From Anaerozeibacter quisquiliarum (GTDB taxonomy: Bacteria > Bacillota > Clostridia > Christensenellales > Aristaeellaceae): DNA of 64,000 nt. Location: the NCBI GenBank assembly GCA_051162045.1, contig JBISDI010000016.1; one strand, written 5' to 3'. The notes beneath the pieces are model-generated. The model saw only the letters and a program-made list of their open reading frames with translations. It did no database searches and was not told the DNA's origin. A program made the position numbers and the translations under genes. Positions 8,096 through 16,602 of the stretch are shown one piece after another. Numbering within the stretch: position 1 is the stretch's first letter; the number at the start of each line of letters is the position of its first letter.

Positions 8096-9115
8096 GTGAA
8101 CAGAAAAATGTCCGGGCGAAGCGCGGCAAGACTTCAGCGCTTTGTGGCCGACAACGCGATTCTTTTTATCTGGATCATCTTTTTCGTCTACGCATTGATC
8201 TTTGTCGAGGGCTTTGGCTCCTGGTACAACCTGAACAATTATCTTAAGGACTGCGCGCCGCTGCTGGTTGTGGCGTGCGGATTGACGGTGGTCACGCTCA
8301 ACGGCGGCATTGATTTTTCCACAACATCGGTCATTTCGCTGGTCAGCACGATCGGCGCCTATATACTGGTTCGCACCCGGTTGGCGGGCAGCGCGTGGGC
8401 CATTGTGGCGGCACTTTTGGCCGGCGTGGCGATCGGTGTCGGCGTGGGCACGATGAACGGCCTGGCGGTTTCCCGGCTTAAAATGCCCTCGTTCGTGGCG
8501 ACGCTGGCGACCAAGCTGGTGTTCTCCGGCATCGCGGTGTGGTTTGGCAGCATTTATTACGACAAAATCTCATTGGGGGGGCTCCCCAAGGGCTTTACCG
8601 CGATCGGCGGCAAGGGCGACTGGTTTTACGTGCCGCTGGTGATCGCGGCGGTGGTGTTTCTGATCACATACTGGCTTTTGAACAAGACGCAGTTTGGGCG
8701 GCGCGTGTATGCAGTGGGCGTCAATCCCCACACCGCGCAGGTGTCCGGCATCCCGGTACGCAAAATTATCTTCATCGAAATGCTCTATTGCGGCCTGCTG
8801 GCAGGCGTGGCGGGGCTGATGTACACCGCCAAAAACGGTTCGGGTGTGACCACGCTGGGTGACAACATGTTCATCAACATCGTGGGTGCGGTCGTGATTG
8901 GCGGAACCAACCCGTCGGGTGGCTTCGGTTCGGTCAAAAAGACGCTGTACGGCGTGCTGTTTCTAATCCTGCTGAGCAACATGCTCAACCTGCTGGGCGT
9001 TCATTACACGCTATACGACGCGGTCAAGGGGGTATTCATCATGATTGCCGCCGGGCTGGAGCTTGTGACGCGCCGTATGAGCGTTAGGGCGGCGGCCCGT
9101 GCGCTGAAGGAATAG
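8096..9115 (+). CDS. sugar ABC transporter permease (RbsC/BPD_transp_2 type)
   Basis: The 339-residue multi-spanning protein has the RbsC-family pattern, including LTVVTLNGGIDFS near residue 65, VGTMNGLAVSRLKMPSFVATLATK, and GGTNPSGGFGSV in the C-terminal half. It forms one half of the membrane channel, pairing with the permease at 10634. I chose GTG 8096, which follows AAGGGGGC; the frame is open to 8072 in the hairpin. The product contains about 8-10 hydrophobic segments. Confidence 0.9.
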   Translation: MNRKMSGRSAARLQRFVADNAILFIWIIFFVYALIFVEGFGSWYNLNNYLKDCAPLLVVACGLTVVTLNGGIDFSTTSVISLVSTIGAYILVRTRLAGSAWAIVAALLAGVAIGVGVGTMNGLAVSRLKMPSFVATLATKLVFSGIAVWFGSIYYDKISLGGLPKGFTAIGGKGDWFYVPLVIAAVVFLITYWLLNKTQFGRRVYAVGVNPHTAQVSGIPVRKIIFIEMLYCGLLAGVAGLMYTAKNGSGVTTLGDNMFINIVGAVVIGGTNPSGGFGSVKKTLYGVLFLILLSNMLNLLGVHYTLYDAVKGVFIMIAAGLELVTRRMSVRAAARALKE

Positions 9116-9132
9116 GAGAGGAGGCGTTCCGA

Positions 9133-10641
9133 ATGCAGGAGGTTGTTCTGCAGCTAAAAGATATTCGCAAGGAGTTTTACGGTGTCGAGGTGCTGCACGG
9201 CGTCAGCCTGACCTTCAAAAAGGGCGAAATCCATGGACTGGTGGGCGAAAACGGCGCGGGCAAATCCACGCTGATGAATGTGATCGGCGGCGTTTTCGCA
9301 CCCGAGAGCGGCACGATGACGCTGGGCGGCAAGCCGTATAACCCGGTCACGCCCAAGGATGCCCGCGCGTCGCGCATCGCGTTCATTCATCAGGAACTGA
9401 ACCTGTTTTCAAACCTGACCGTCGCCGAGAACCTGTACATTGATAACTTGCCCAAGACCAGAACCGGCGCGGTCAATTTCCGTTTTATGAATGCGCAGGC
9501 CAAGAAGAAGCTGGGCGATCTGGGCGTTCAGATCAGCCCGCGCGCAGTGGTTGAGAGCCTGCCGATGGGTGTGAGGCAGACGGTCGAGATCATCAAGGCG
9601 CTGCTGATGGACGCGCAGATCATCCTATTCGACGAGCCGACCACCTCGCTGTCCCAAAAGGAAAAGGACTTCCTGTTTGGCATCATCCGGGGACTTCGGG
9701 AGAAGGGCGTTACGGTCGTGTACATCTCGCACATCCTCGAGGACGTATTTTCGTTGTGCGACGTGGTGTCGGTGCTGCGCGACGGCAGCATGATCGACGA
9801 CATCGAGAAGAAGGACCTCGACCGCGACAGGATTGTCTCGTTGATGGTGGGGCGCAAACTGGAAAAGATCTATCCATCCGTGCAAAAGCAGATCGGTGCA
9901 CCGCTGTTCTCGGTCGAGCACATGTATGCGCCGCCGGCGGTTCAAGACGTATCGCTTACGCTTAATGAAGGCGAAGTGTTGGGTATTTTTGGGCTGATGG
10001 GCGCGGGCAGGACCGAGTTTGTGCGCGCGCTGTACGGACTTGATCCGATGACGAGCGGAGAGATTACCTTCCGTGGCAAGCGCACAAAGGGAATGACGCC
10101 CGAAAGGTGGATTGCCGAGGGCATGGCGTTCATCTCGGAGGACCGGCGCAAGGAAGGGCTGCTCATGCCCAAGCCGGTCGAGGACAACCTGGTGCTGGCA
10201 AAGCTGTCCGACATGGTGCGCGCCCTGGGCCTAATCAAGAAGCGCGATGTGGCATCGCTCGCCGATCAGATTATCCGCGATTTTAGCATCAAGGTGGCAG
10301 ATAAGCAGCTCCAGTTGGCCAGCAATCTGTCGGGCGGCAACCAGCAAAAGGTCGTCATCGGCAAATGGCTGGCGCGCAAACCCCGAATGCTGATCATGGA
10401 CGAGCCGACGCGCGGCGTCGACGTAGGCGCAAAGTACGAGATCTACACGCTGATGCTGGAGCTGGCGAAATCCGGTTCAGGCATCCTGTGCATATCGTCG
10501 GAGATGGAGGAGCTGATCGGCATCTGCGACCGGATTCTGATCATGTGCAACGGCAAGATCACCGGAGAAGTGTCCCGGAGTGAATTCGCCGCCCAAGCCA
10601 TTATGGAGCACGCACTGACGGGAGGACAAGGCCATGCCTGA
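9133..10641 (+). CDS. sugar ABC transporter ATP-binding protein, two ATPase domains (RbsA/MglA type)
   Basis: The 502-residue protein contains two ABC domains, as in RbsA, MglA and XylG. The first has Walker A GENGAGKST (about residue 38) and Walker B ILFDEPTTSL. The second has GLMGAGRTEF, a degenerate Walker A as in RbsA C-domains, then LSGGNQQKVVIGKWLA and LIMDEPTRGVD. It powers sugar import through the two permeases encoded on either side. It overlaps the next permease gene by 8 bases. Confidence 0.95.
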   Translation: MQEVVLQLKDIRKEFYGVEVLHGVSLTFKKGEIHGLVGENGAGKSTLMNVIGGVFAPESGTMTLGGKPYNPVTPKDARASRIAFIHQELNLFSNLTVAENLYIDNLPKTRTGAVNFRFMNAQAKKKLGDLGVQISPRAVVESLPMGVRQTVEIIKALLMDAQIILFDEPTTSLSQKEKDFLFGIIRGLREKGVTVVYISHILEDVFSLCDVVSVLRDGSMIDDIEKKDLDRDRIVSLMVGRKLEKIYPSVQKQIGAPLFSVEHMYAPPAVQDVSLTLNEGEVLGIFGLMGAGRTEFVRALYGLDPMTSGEITFRGKRTKGMTPERWIAEGMAFISEDRRKEGLLMPKPVEDNLVLAKLSDMVRALGLIKKRDVASLADQIIRDFSIKVADKQLQLASNLSGGNQQKVVIGKWLARKPRMLIMDEPTRGVDVGAKYEIYTLMLELAKSGSGILCISSEMEELIGICDRILIMCNGKITGEVSRSEFAAQAIMEHALTGGQGHA

Positions 10642-11623
10642 AACCAAGCGGAGGGGCTTTTCCTTTGACTTCATTGTCAAATACGGCGTTTACTCGATCT
10701 TTGTGATGATGTTTGCCGTGTTTTCCTACGGCAACAAGAACTTCCTGACGGCAAACAACATCCTGCTGCTGCTCCAGCAGAGCGCGCCGCTGCTGTTGGG
10801 CGTAATCGGCATGGCGTTTGTCATGATGGATGGAGGCATCGATATTTCAGCCGGTTCGAATATGTATCTGTCGGCTGCCGTAGGCGCGTTGGTGATCCAG
10901 CACATGTCGCAGGGTGGTGTCGAGGTGGCCTCGTTTGGCTCATATGCCCTGATCCTGCTGGTGGCGCTGCTGGTGGGTGCGCTCATCGGGCTGATCAACG
11001 GCTTTTTCATCGCGCGCATGAAGATGCTGCCGTTCATTGTGACGCTGATCATAACCAGCATCGCCCGCGGACTGGGCATGTTCCTGACCGACGCGAAGCT
11101 GATCATCTTGAACACGATGGGCTTCAAGCTGACCGATAAGACGTTTCTGGGCATTTCGGTGCTGATTTACTTTGCGCTGATCGGCGTGGCGGTGTTTCAT
11201 TACGTGATGCGCTACACCTCGTTTGGCTGCCAACTCAAGGCGCAGGGCAACAACCACGAGGCGGCGATCAAGCTGGGCATCAACACGAGGCGCAACACGA
11301 TGGTCGCCTATGTCATCTGCGGCGCGTTGTGCGGGTTGGCCGGCATTCTGTCCGCGGGTGCAAACGGCTCTGTCCCCAGCTCCTTTGCAGACGGCAATGA
11401 ATTCATCATCATTCCGGCGGCGGTGCTGGGCGGCATTTCGCTGTTTGGAGGCAAGGGCACGATCTTCCCAGGATCGATCATTGGGATCCTGTTGATCTAC
11501 ACGATCGTCAACGGGCTGACGATGATGGCGGCGAATCCCTACATATATACGATTGTGCGGGGCCTGATCATCTTCCTGGCGGTCATGGTGGACAGCATGA
11601 ACTATAAAGGAGAGCTCAGGTAA
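10634..11623 (+). CDS. second sugar ABC transporter permease (RbsC/BPD_transp_2 type)
   Basis: The 329-residue membrane protein is related to the permease at 8096, with MAFVMMDGGIDISAGS near residue 57, INGFFIARMKMLPFIVTLI, and LGGISLFGGKGTI towards the C-terminus. Two distinct permeases suggest a heterodimeric channel. Its ATG lies inside the end of the ATPase gene, implying translational coupling. Confidence 0.92.
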   Translation: MPETKRRGFSFDFIVKYGVYSIFVMMFAVFSYGNKNFLTANNILLLLQQSAPLLLGVIGMAFVMMDGGIDISAGSNMYLSAAVGALVIQHMSQGGVEVASFGSYALILLVALLVGALIGLINGFFIARMKMLPFIVTLIITSIARGLGMFLTDAKLIILNTMGFKLTDKTFLGISVLIYFALIGVAVFHYVMRYTSFGCQLKAQGNNHEAAIKLGINTRRNTMVAYVICGALCGLAGILSAGANGSVPSSFADGNEFIIIPAAVLGGISLFGGKGTIFPGSIIGILLIYTIVNGLTMMAANPYIYTIVRGLIIFLAVMVDSMNYKGELR

Positions 11624-11633
11624 GGAGAAAGAT

Positions 11634-12710
11634 ATGAACAATCATGTGACACTCAAAACCGCACGCGCACGGCTGGATGGCATGGGCATGCACTACCGGA
11701 CGCTGGAGCTGAAAAACGGCTACACCGCGCTGGTCACCCAGTATGGCGGCCGGCTGATCGGCCCATTCAAGGGGGAGGAGGGCGAAAGCATCCTGTGGCT
11801 CAACAAGGTGTTTCTGGATGAAGCGGCGTTCAGGCGTTTTGTGGAGGGACGCGCGTGGAACCTGGGCGGCGAACGGCTGTGGATCAACCCGGAGCTCAAG
11901 TTCTTCTGCCAAACCCCCGAGACGTTTGACCAGACGTATACCGTCCAGCCCCAACTCGATCCGGGCGCATACGAGCTAAGGCAGTCGGGCGGCGGCGTGG
12001 CGCTCAGCCAGGACGTGATGCTTTCGGTGCTCGAGACCGGTGAGAAGAAATCCTTTCATATTGATAGGCGCTATTTTCCGGCGGCCAATCCGCTTGCGTT
12101 TACCCCGCTTCGCGATGCGGCAATCGACTATTGCGGCTTTACGCAGGATATCCGCCTGCGCGACGACTCCGACTTCCCGCTCGCGCTCGAGCCGTGGACA
12201 TTGACGCAGATCAATCCCGAGGGCAGGGTGGTCACGCCGTTTTTCGGCGACTTTGACTTTGTCGATTACTACGATCCGGCGGGCGCGTGCCAGCAGGTGC
12301 GCGACGGCTATGCCGAGCTTATGATCACCGGGCGGCACAAGTATAAGGTGGCGTACCGTTCAGCGCAAACGTGCGGGCGTATGGGGTTTGTCAAGCGGAC
12401 GGGCGGCGGCTGGCATCTGATGGTGCGCAACTACTATAACGATCCGTCGATCCCCTATTTGTCCGAGCCGTGGGGCAACCTGGGCGATCGCGGCTGCTCG
12501 GCATATTACTACAATGACCATGGACAGGAGGACGGCTTCGCGGAATTCGAGCACAGTGGCACGGCAATCGGCGCGCAGACCGGGCGAACGGAGTCGACCA
12601 GCACGTCCTCGTTGTGGTTCTTCTTTGGCACGCAGGAAGAGATCGCCCGTGTCATGAAGCTGCTGCTGGGCATAGACTACCGGTTTGACGAGGGGATGCG
12701 CCATGATTAA
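11634..12710 (+). CDS. mutarotase-like sugar-processing protein (DUF6786-like)
   Basis: The 358-residue soluble protein shows a galactose-mutarotase-like pattern: YTALVTQYGGRLIGPF near the N-terminus and a segment GGERLWINPE that recalls the DUF6786 family. It has no signal peptide. From its place after the importer and before the kinases, it may interconvert sugar anomers or act on a modified sugar, but this is inference. AAGGAGA precedes the ATG by 7 bases, and its end overlaps the kinase start. Confidence 0.65.
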   Translation: MNNHVTLKTARARLDGMGMHYRTLELKNGYTALVTQYGGRLIGPFKGEEGESILWLNKVFLDEAAFRRFVEGRAWNLGGERLWINPELKFFCQTPETFDQTYTVQPQLDPGAYELRQSGGGVALSQDVMLSVLETGEKKSFHIDRRYFPAANPLAFTPLRDAAIDYCGFTQDIRLRDDSDFPLALEPWTLTQINPEGRVVTPFFGDFDFVDYYDPAGACQQVRDGYAELMITGRHKYKVAYRSAQTCGRMGFVKRTGGGWHLMVRNYYNDPSIPYLSEPWGNLGDRGCSAYYYNDHGQEDGFAEFEHSGTAIGAQTGRTESTSTSSLWFFFGTQEEIARVMKLLLGIDYRFDEGMRHD

Positions 12711-13635
12711 CACGCTGACGCTCAACCCGGCGCTGGATGAAATCATCTACCTGGACAGCTTTCGCCGCAATGTGACCAACCGAATCGCCGGCAAGGCGAC
12801 GACGATGGGCGGCAAGGGTACGCATGTGTCGATGAACCTCAGGGTGATGGGCACGACATCGCGCGCATTTGGGTTTGCGTTTGGAAGAAACGGCCGGCGC
12901 ATTATCAAGATGATCGAGGACTCGGGTGTAATCCCGGTGTTTGTATACGGCTCCGAGGGCGAGAGTCGGGTCAATTACCTGATCGTTGAGGAAGCGACCA
13001 AGGACAGCACGCTGGTCTGCGACAAGGGACCCGAGCCGACCGAGGAGCATATGATCGCGCTGCTTGCGCTGATGCAAGAATCGATTCGGGACGGCGACCT
13101 GCTGGCGCTGTCCGGCGACACGTCCAACTTCGCCGATCCATTCATTTACAACCGGGTGCTGGACGCGCTCTCGGACAAGCGAATTCGGGTTTTTCTCGAT
13201 GCGAGCGGCAAGTCGCTCGGCGCGTGCGTAACGCGCTCCCCATTTCTGATTAAGCCCAACGACGACGAGCTGTCGGGATTGACCGGGCGCGCGATTGCGA
13301 CAGACGCGGACATCATTCGCGCGATCGCGGACCTCGACAAGCACCACATTGAGGTCGTGGCGGTGACGCTGGGCGGCAGGGGCGCGCTGGTTCGGGCATG
13401 GGATCGGCTGTACCGGGTCAGGCCGCCTGAAGTCCGGGTGTACAACACGGTGGGCTGCGGCGACTGTTTTGTCGCGGGTTTGCTGGACGGCTTTGAGAAA
13501 GGCGCTGATTTTGAGGAGACGCTGATCTACGCCACAGCCGCGTCGGCGGCCATGGCGGAGGAGGCGCTCTCGGTCAATTTTGACGCCGCGCGGGCGCGGG
13601 CGCTGTGCCCGATGGTCACAATCGAAAGAATCTGA
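12703..13635 (+). CDS. PfkB-family sugar kinase, 1-phosphofructokinase/tagatose-6-phosphate kinase subgroup
   Basis: The 310-residue protein starts INTLTLNPALDEIIYL, the hallmark of the FruK/LacC subgroup, followed by GGKGTHVSMNLRVMG. The C-terminal anion-hole/catalytic motif reads NTVGCGDCFVAGLLDG, with the catalytic Asp kept but Cys residues on both sides of the usual GAGD. These kinases add a second phosphate to ketose phosphates. ATG 12703 overlaps the previous stop by 8 bases; the upstream TTG 12685 is not needed because GAGGGGA precedes the ATG. Confidence 0.88.
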   Translation: MINTLTLNPALDEIIYLDSFRRNVTNRIAGKATTMGGKGTHVSMNLRVMGTTSRAFGFAFGRNGRRIIKMIEDSGVIPVFVYGSEGESRVNYLIVEEATKDSTLVCDKGPEPTEEHMIALLALMQESIRDGDLLALSGDTSNFADPFIYNRVLDALSDKRIRVFLDASGKSLGACVTRSPFLIKPNDDELSGLTGRAIATDADIIRAIADLDKHHIEVVAVTLGGRGALVRAWDRLYRVRPPEVRVYNTVGCGDCFVAGLLDGFEKGADFEETLIYATAASAAMAEEALSVNFDAARARALCPMVTIERI

Positions 13636-13649
13636 AAGAGGGAAAAATC

Positions 13650-14258
13650 ATGCTGCAATACATGGACATGCGCGAGGAGATGTGCGTCACGGCGCGCAAT
13701 ATGTGGCAGAGGCGGCTCACCAACGCCGCGGGCGGAAATTTTGCGGTGCGGGTGGCCGAAAACCGCATACTGGTCACGCCGTCAATGATGTCGGAGCACA
13801 AGCATTGCGAGCTTTCACCCCGGGATATTCTGCTGATCGACTATCAAGAGAATATCCTCGAGGGGGAGGGGAAGCTGTCCCGCGAGACCGACATGCATAT
13901 CCTGCTGCTCTCCAATTTCCAGAATATCGGCGCGACGATCCACGCGCACCCGTTTTACTGCATGCCGTTTGTGGCGTTCGCGCAGCCGATCCCCAATGTG
14001 ACCGAGGCGACGATGGGGCGCGGCCACGTCGAGTGCATTGAGTGGACGAAGGCGTACACGCGCGAGCTGGCGGAAAACGTCTATAAGTACTTCGACGAGC
14101 GGCGCGAGCTGGCCGAACGAAAGCCGATCGGCATGATCCTGCCCAAGCATGGCGTGGTGGTCTCGGGCCCCCACATCTTCGGCGCGTACTCGATGCTTGA
14201 GCGCATCGAAGGCGACGCGTTTTGTAACCTGTGCAAGCACATCGTGATGCCTGCCTGA
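13650..14258 (+). CDS. class II aldolase/epimerase (FucA/RhaD/AraD superfamily)
   Basis: The 202-residue protein has the zinc-binding pattern of fuculose-1-phosphate aldolase: SRETDMHI with the acidic residue, then ATIHAHPFYCMPF (two metal His) and a third His in LPKHGVVVSG. The N-terminal TNAAGGNFAVRV matches the phosphate-binding segment. Together with the FGGY kinase downstream, it probably cleaves a ketose-1-phosphate to DHAP and an aldehyde, although an epimerase role cannot be excluded. GAGGGAAAAATC precedes ATG 13650. Confidence 0.85.
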   Translation: MLQYMDMREEMCVTARNMWQRRLTNAAGGNFAVRVAENRILVTPSMMSEHKHCELSPRDILLIDYQENILEGEGKLSRETDMHILLLSNFQNIGATIHAHPFYCMPFVAFAQPIPNVTEATMGRGHVECIEWTKAYTRELAENVYKYFDERRELAERKPIGMILPKHGVVVSGPHIFGAYSMLERIEGDAFCNLCKHIVMPA

Positions 14259-14271
14259 CGGAGGAATGCGC

Positions 14272-15732
14272 GTGAATTACCTTGCGTTTGACCTGGGAGC
14301 CAGCAGCGGGAAGATGTTTCTCGGCCGTTTTGACGGTGAAACGCTGTCGATTGATCCGGTACACAGCTTTCAAAACGGCATTGTTCAGATGGGTCAGGCG
14401 ATGTACTGGGACTTTCCGGGCATTTGGCGCAATCTGGCGGAGGGCATCGGCAAGGCGTGCGCCGTCGCGCAGGTCGCGTCGATCGGGCTGGACGGCTACA
14501 ACAATGATTTTACGTTTGTCGACCGGCGCGGCGAGCTGCTGTTTCCGGTGCGCGCCTACCGCGACCCGCGCACGATCGAGCACGAGCGAGCGATTTACCG
14601 CCGCATTCCGCCGCGTGAGCTGTACCTGCTGACCGGCAACCAGCTGGCGCCGTTCAACACATGGATGCAGCTGGCGGCAATGGTGGAGAATGGCCAGCAA
14701 TATCTGTTCGACCATGCGGACAACCTGCTGATGCTGCCCGACCTGCTCGTCTATCTGCTGACCGGCAACCGCGTCATGGAATACACGCTGGCCGCGCAGA
14801 CGCAGATGCTGGACTTAAACACGAGGACGTGGATCGCGCGCACGCTCGACGCGATCGGCTTTCCCAAACGGCTCTTCGCGCCGCTTGTCATGCCGGGAAC
14901 CCATGTGGGCTCGCTGACCGAGCCGGTGCGCCAAAGCCTGGGTGTGCCCGGGATCGACGTGGTTAGCGTATGCGAGCACGACACGGCGTCCGCGTTCCTC
15001 GCCGCGCCCATAGACCGAGACTGCGCGATTATCTCGAGCGGCACCTGGTCGCTGGTGGGTATGGAAGCCGATCTGCCCATCATCACCGAGTATGGCTACG
15101 CGCACAACATCGCCAACGAGGGCAGCTTGCCGGGGCACCACCGCCTGCTCAAAAACGTGATGGGTTCGTGGCTGCTTCAGGAGTTGATGCGCGACTGGGC
15201 GCAGGATGGCATCCGGTTCAGCTACGAGCAGATGCAGGCCGAGGCGCTTGGTGCAAGGCCCTTTCAGCACCTGATTGACGCAAACGACCGCCGGTTTTAC
15301 AGCCCGGGCGAAATGCGCAGGAAGATACGCTCGGCCAGTCTCGAGCACACGGGGCGAGCGCCCGAGACGCCTGGAGAATATTTCCGCGTAGTCTATGAGG
15401 CGCTCGCCCTGCAATACCGGCGGTCGCTCGAAGCGCTGGAGACCTTCTCCGGCCGCCGGCTTACCCGCATCAGCATCATCGGCGGAGGCTCGCTCGACGC
15501 GTTGGCGTGCCAGTTCACCGCCGACGCGGCGAATCGCCCGGTCGTGGCGGGCCCGGCCGACGGCACGGCGATCGGAAACATGCTGGTTCAGATGCTGGCG
15601 TGCGGCGAGATCGCGTCGATCGCGCAAGGTCGCGAGGTGGTCAGGAATAGCTGCACCTTCCGCGAATACACCCCTCAATCTCCGGAGGAATGGGAGGCGC
15701 ATGATCGCCTTTGCGCAGATCGGCTTAGCTGA
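14272..15732 (+). CDS. FGGY-family carbohydrate kinase, rhamnulokinase-like
   Basis: The 486-residue protein has the RhaB-type N-terminus NYLAFDLGASSGKM, WDFPGIW, GLDGYNNDFTFVD, the ATPase segment SSGTWSLVGME, and the C-terminal GGGSLDALACQFTAD plus GPADGTAIGNM. This architecture is that of rhamnulokinases, but no rhamnose isomerase or lactaldehyde-handling gene is nearby, so the natural ketose may differ. GTG 14272 follows GGAGGA (14260-14265) by 6 bases; ATG 14266 overlaps that site. It is the last gene of the operon, before a strong terminator. Confidence 0.85.
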   Translation: MNYLAFDLGASSGKMFLGRFDGETLSIDPVHSFQNGIVQMGQAMYWDFPGIWRNLAEGIGKACAVAQVASIGLDGYNNDFTFVDRRGELLFPVRAYRDPRTIEHERAIYRRIPPRELYLLTGNQLAPFNTWMQLAAMVENGQQYLFDHADNLLMLPDLLVYLLTGNRVMEYTLAAQTQMLDLNTRTWIARTLDAIGFPKRLFAPLVMPGTHVGSLTEPVRQSLGVPGIDVVSVCEHDTASAFLAAPIDRDCAIISSGTWSLVGMEADLPIITEYGYAHNIANEGSLPGHHRLLKNVMGSWLLQELMRDWAQDGIRFSYEQMQAEALGARPFQHLIDANDRRFYSPGEMRRKIRSASLEHTGRAPETPGEYFRVVYEALALQYRRSLEALETFSGRRLTRISIIGGGSLDALACQFTADAANRPVVAGPADGTAIGNMLVQMLACGEIASIAQGREVVRNSCTFREYTPQSPEEWEAHDRLCADRLS

Positions 15733-15787
15733 GGGTATGGGCGCAAACAAATCCACGCCGCCGCCTTGCCGGATAGCAAAGCGTAAA

Positions 15788-15820
15788 AGGGCCCGCGCCG
15801 ATGGCGCGGGCCCTGATTTT
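15788..15820. terminator. bidirectional terminator between sugar operon and rpmF
   Basis: A perfect 12-bp GC-rich stem (15788-15799 with 15803-15814) has a GAT loop and is followed by GATTTT on the plus strand and by CTTTT on the minus strand. It separates convergent transcripts. Confidence 0.85.
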
Positions 15821-15826
15821 GCGCAA

Positions 15827-16030
15827 TTACTTCGCGCTGGTCTTGGCGTCGGTTTCGACCTTCACCACTTGCTGGCCATCGTAGTAACCGCAATGCTTGC
15901 ACACGCGGTGGCTCAGCTTCATCTTCTGGCAGCGCGGGCATTTGACGATGCCCGGCAGTTCCAGTTTCCAATTGGCGGCGCGACGGCTGTTCTTGCGCGC
16001 CTTGGAAGTTTTTCCTTTCGGTACGGCCAT
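15827..16030 (-). CDS. rpmF: 50S ribosomal protein L32
   Basis: The 67-residue basic protein starts MAVPKGKTSKARKNSRR and has the zinc-ribbon CPRC...CKHC, so it is the zinc-binding (C+) form of L32. It follows yceD directly, the conserved firmicute order. AGGTGTAACC precedes the start. Confidence 0.98.
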   Translation of the reverse strand: MAVPKGKTSKARKNSRRAANWKLELPGIVKCPRCQKMKLSHRVCKHCGYYDGQQVVKVETDAKTSAK

Positions 16031-16032
16031 GG

Positions 16033-16542
16033 TTACACCTCCTCATCCTCTGTCAGCAATTCATCCAATGCCGAAAAGGGATTGTGGCGTTCGCCGCCCT
16101 CCTGGCATGTACAGCGCCGGTGGTTCAGGTTGACGCCGCAAACCGGACACAGCCCGCCGCAATCGGGGCGGCACAGCGCGCGCATCGGCAATGCCAGCAG
16201 CAGCGCGTCCTTGGCCGGATCGGTCAGATCGACCGCATAGCCGTTCAGCGGGCGCTGGTCGGGATCCTCGGGATCCACTGTGCGGGTGAACACTTCCGCA
16301 AGCGGCGCGTCCAGATCAAATGCGACCGGGTCCAGGCAGAGCGCGCAACGCGTATGTACCTTCGCCCGCACGCGACCGACGACCTTCACCGACTCCACCG
16401 CACCGGTAAACGATCCGTCGATCGCCACGCCCTCGAACCGCACCGGATCGTCCAGCACATCCATCGCCTCAAGCGAGAGAGCGCCCGAGAAGGGGTAGCT
16501 CTGGCCGGGGTTCTTGAGCGCGCGGGAAATGTCGAGCAGCAT
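16033..16542 (-). CDS. yceD: YceD/DUF177 family protein
   Basis: The 169-residue protein matches DUF177, which usually precedes rpmF. CALCLDP in the middle, and CRPDCGGLCPVCGVNLN with CTC near the C-terminus, are typical. Homologues affect 23S rRNA maturation or accumulation in bacteria and plastids. I chose ATG 16540-16542, 7 bases after AGGTG; the frame extends to GTG 16551. It shares an operon with rpmF (2-base gap) and probably with ackA. Confidence 0.9.
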   Translation of the reverse strand: MLLDISRALKNPGQSYPFSGALSLEAMDVLDDPVRFEGVAIDGSFTGAVESVKVVGRVRAKVHTRCALCLDPVAFDLDAPLAEVFTRTVDPEDPDQRPLNGYAVDLTDPAKDALLLALPMRALCRPDCGGLCPVCGVNLNHRRCTCQEGGERHNPFSALDELLTEDEEV

Positions 16543-16602
16543 GGGATTCACCTCACAGAGTCAACCTTTGACATTATAGGGGCACACAGCGGGTTTGTCA
16601 AA

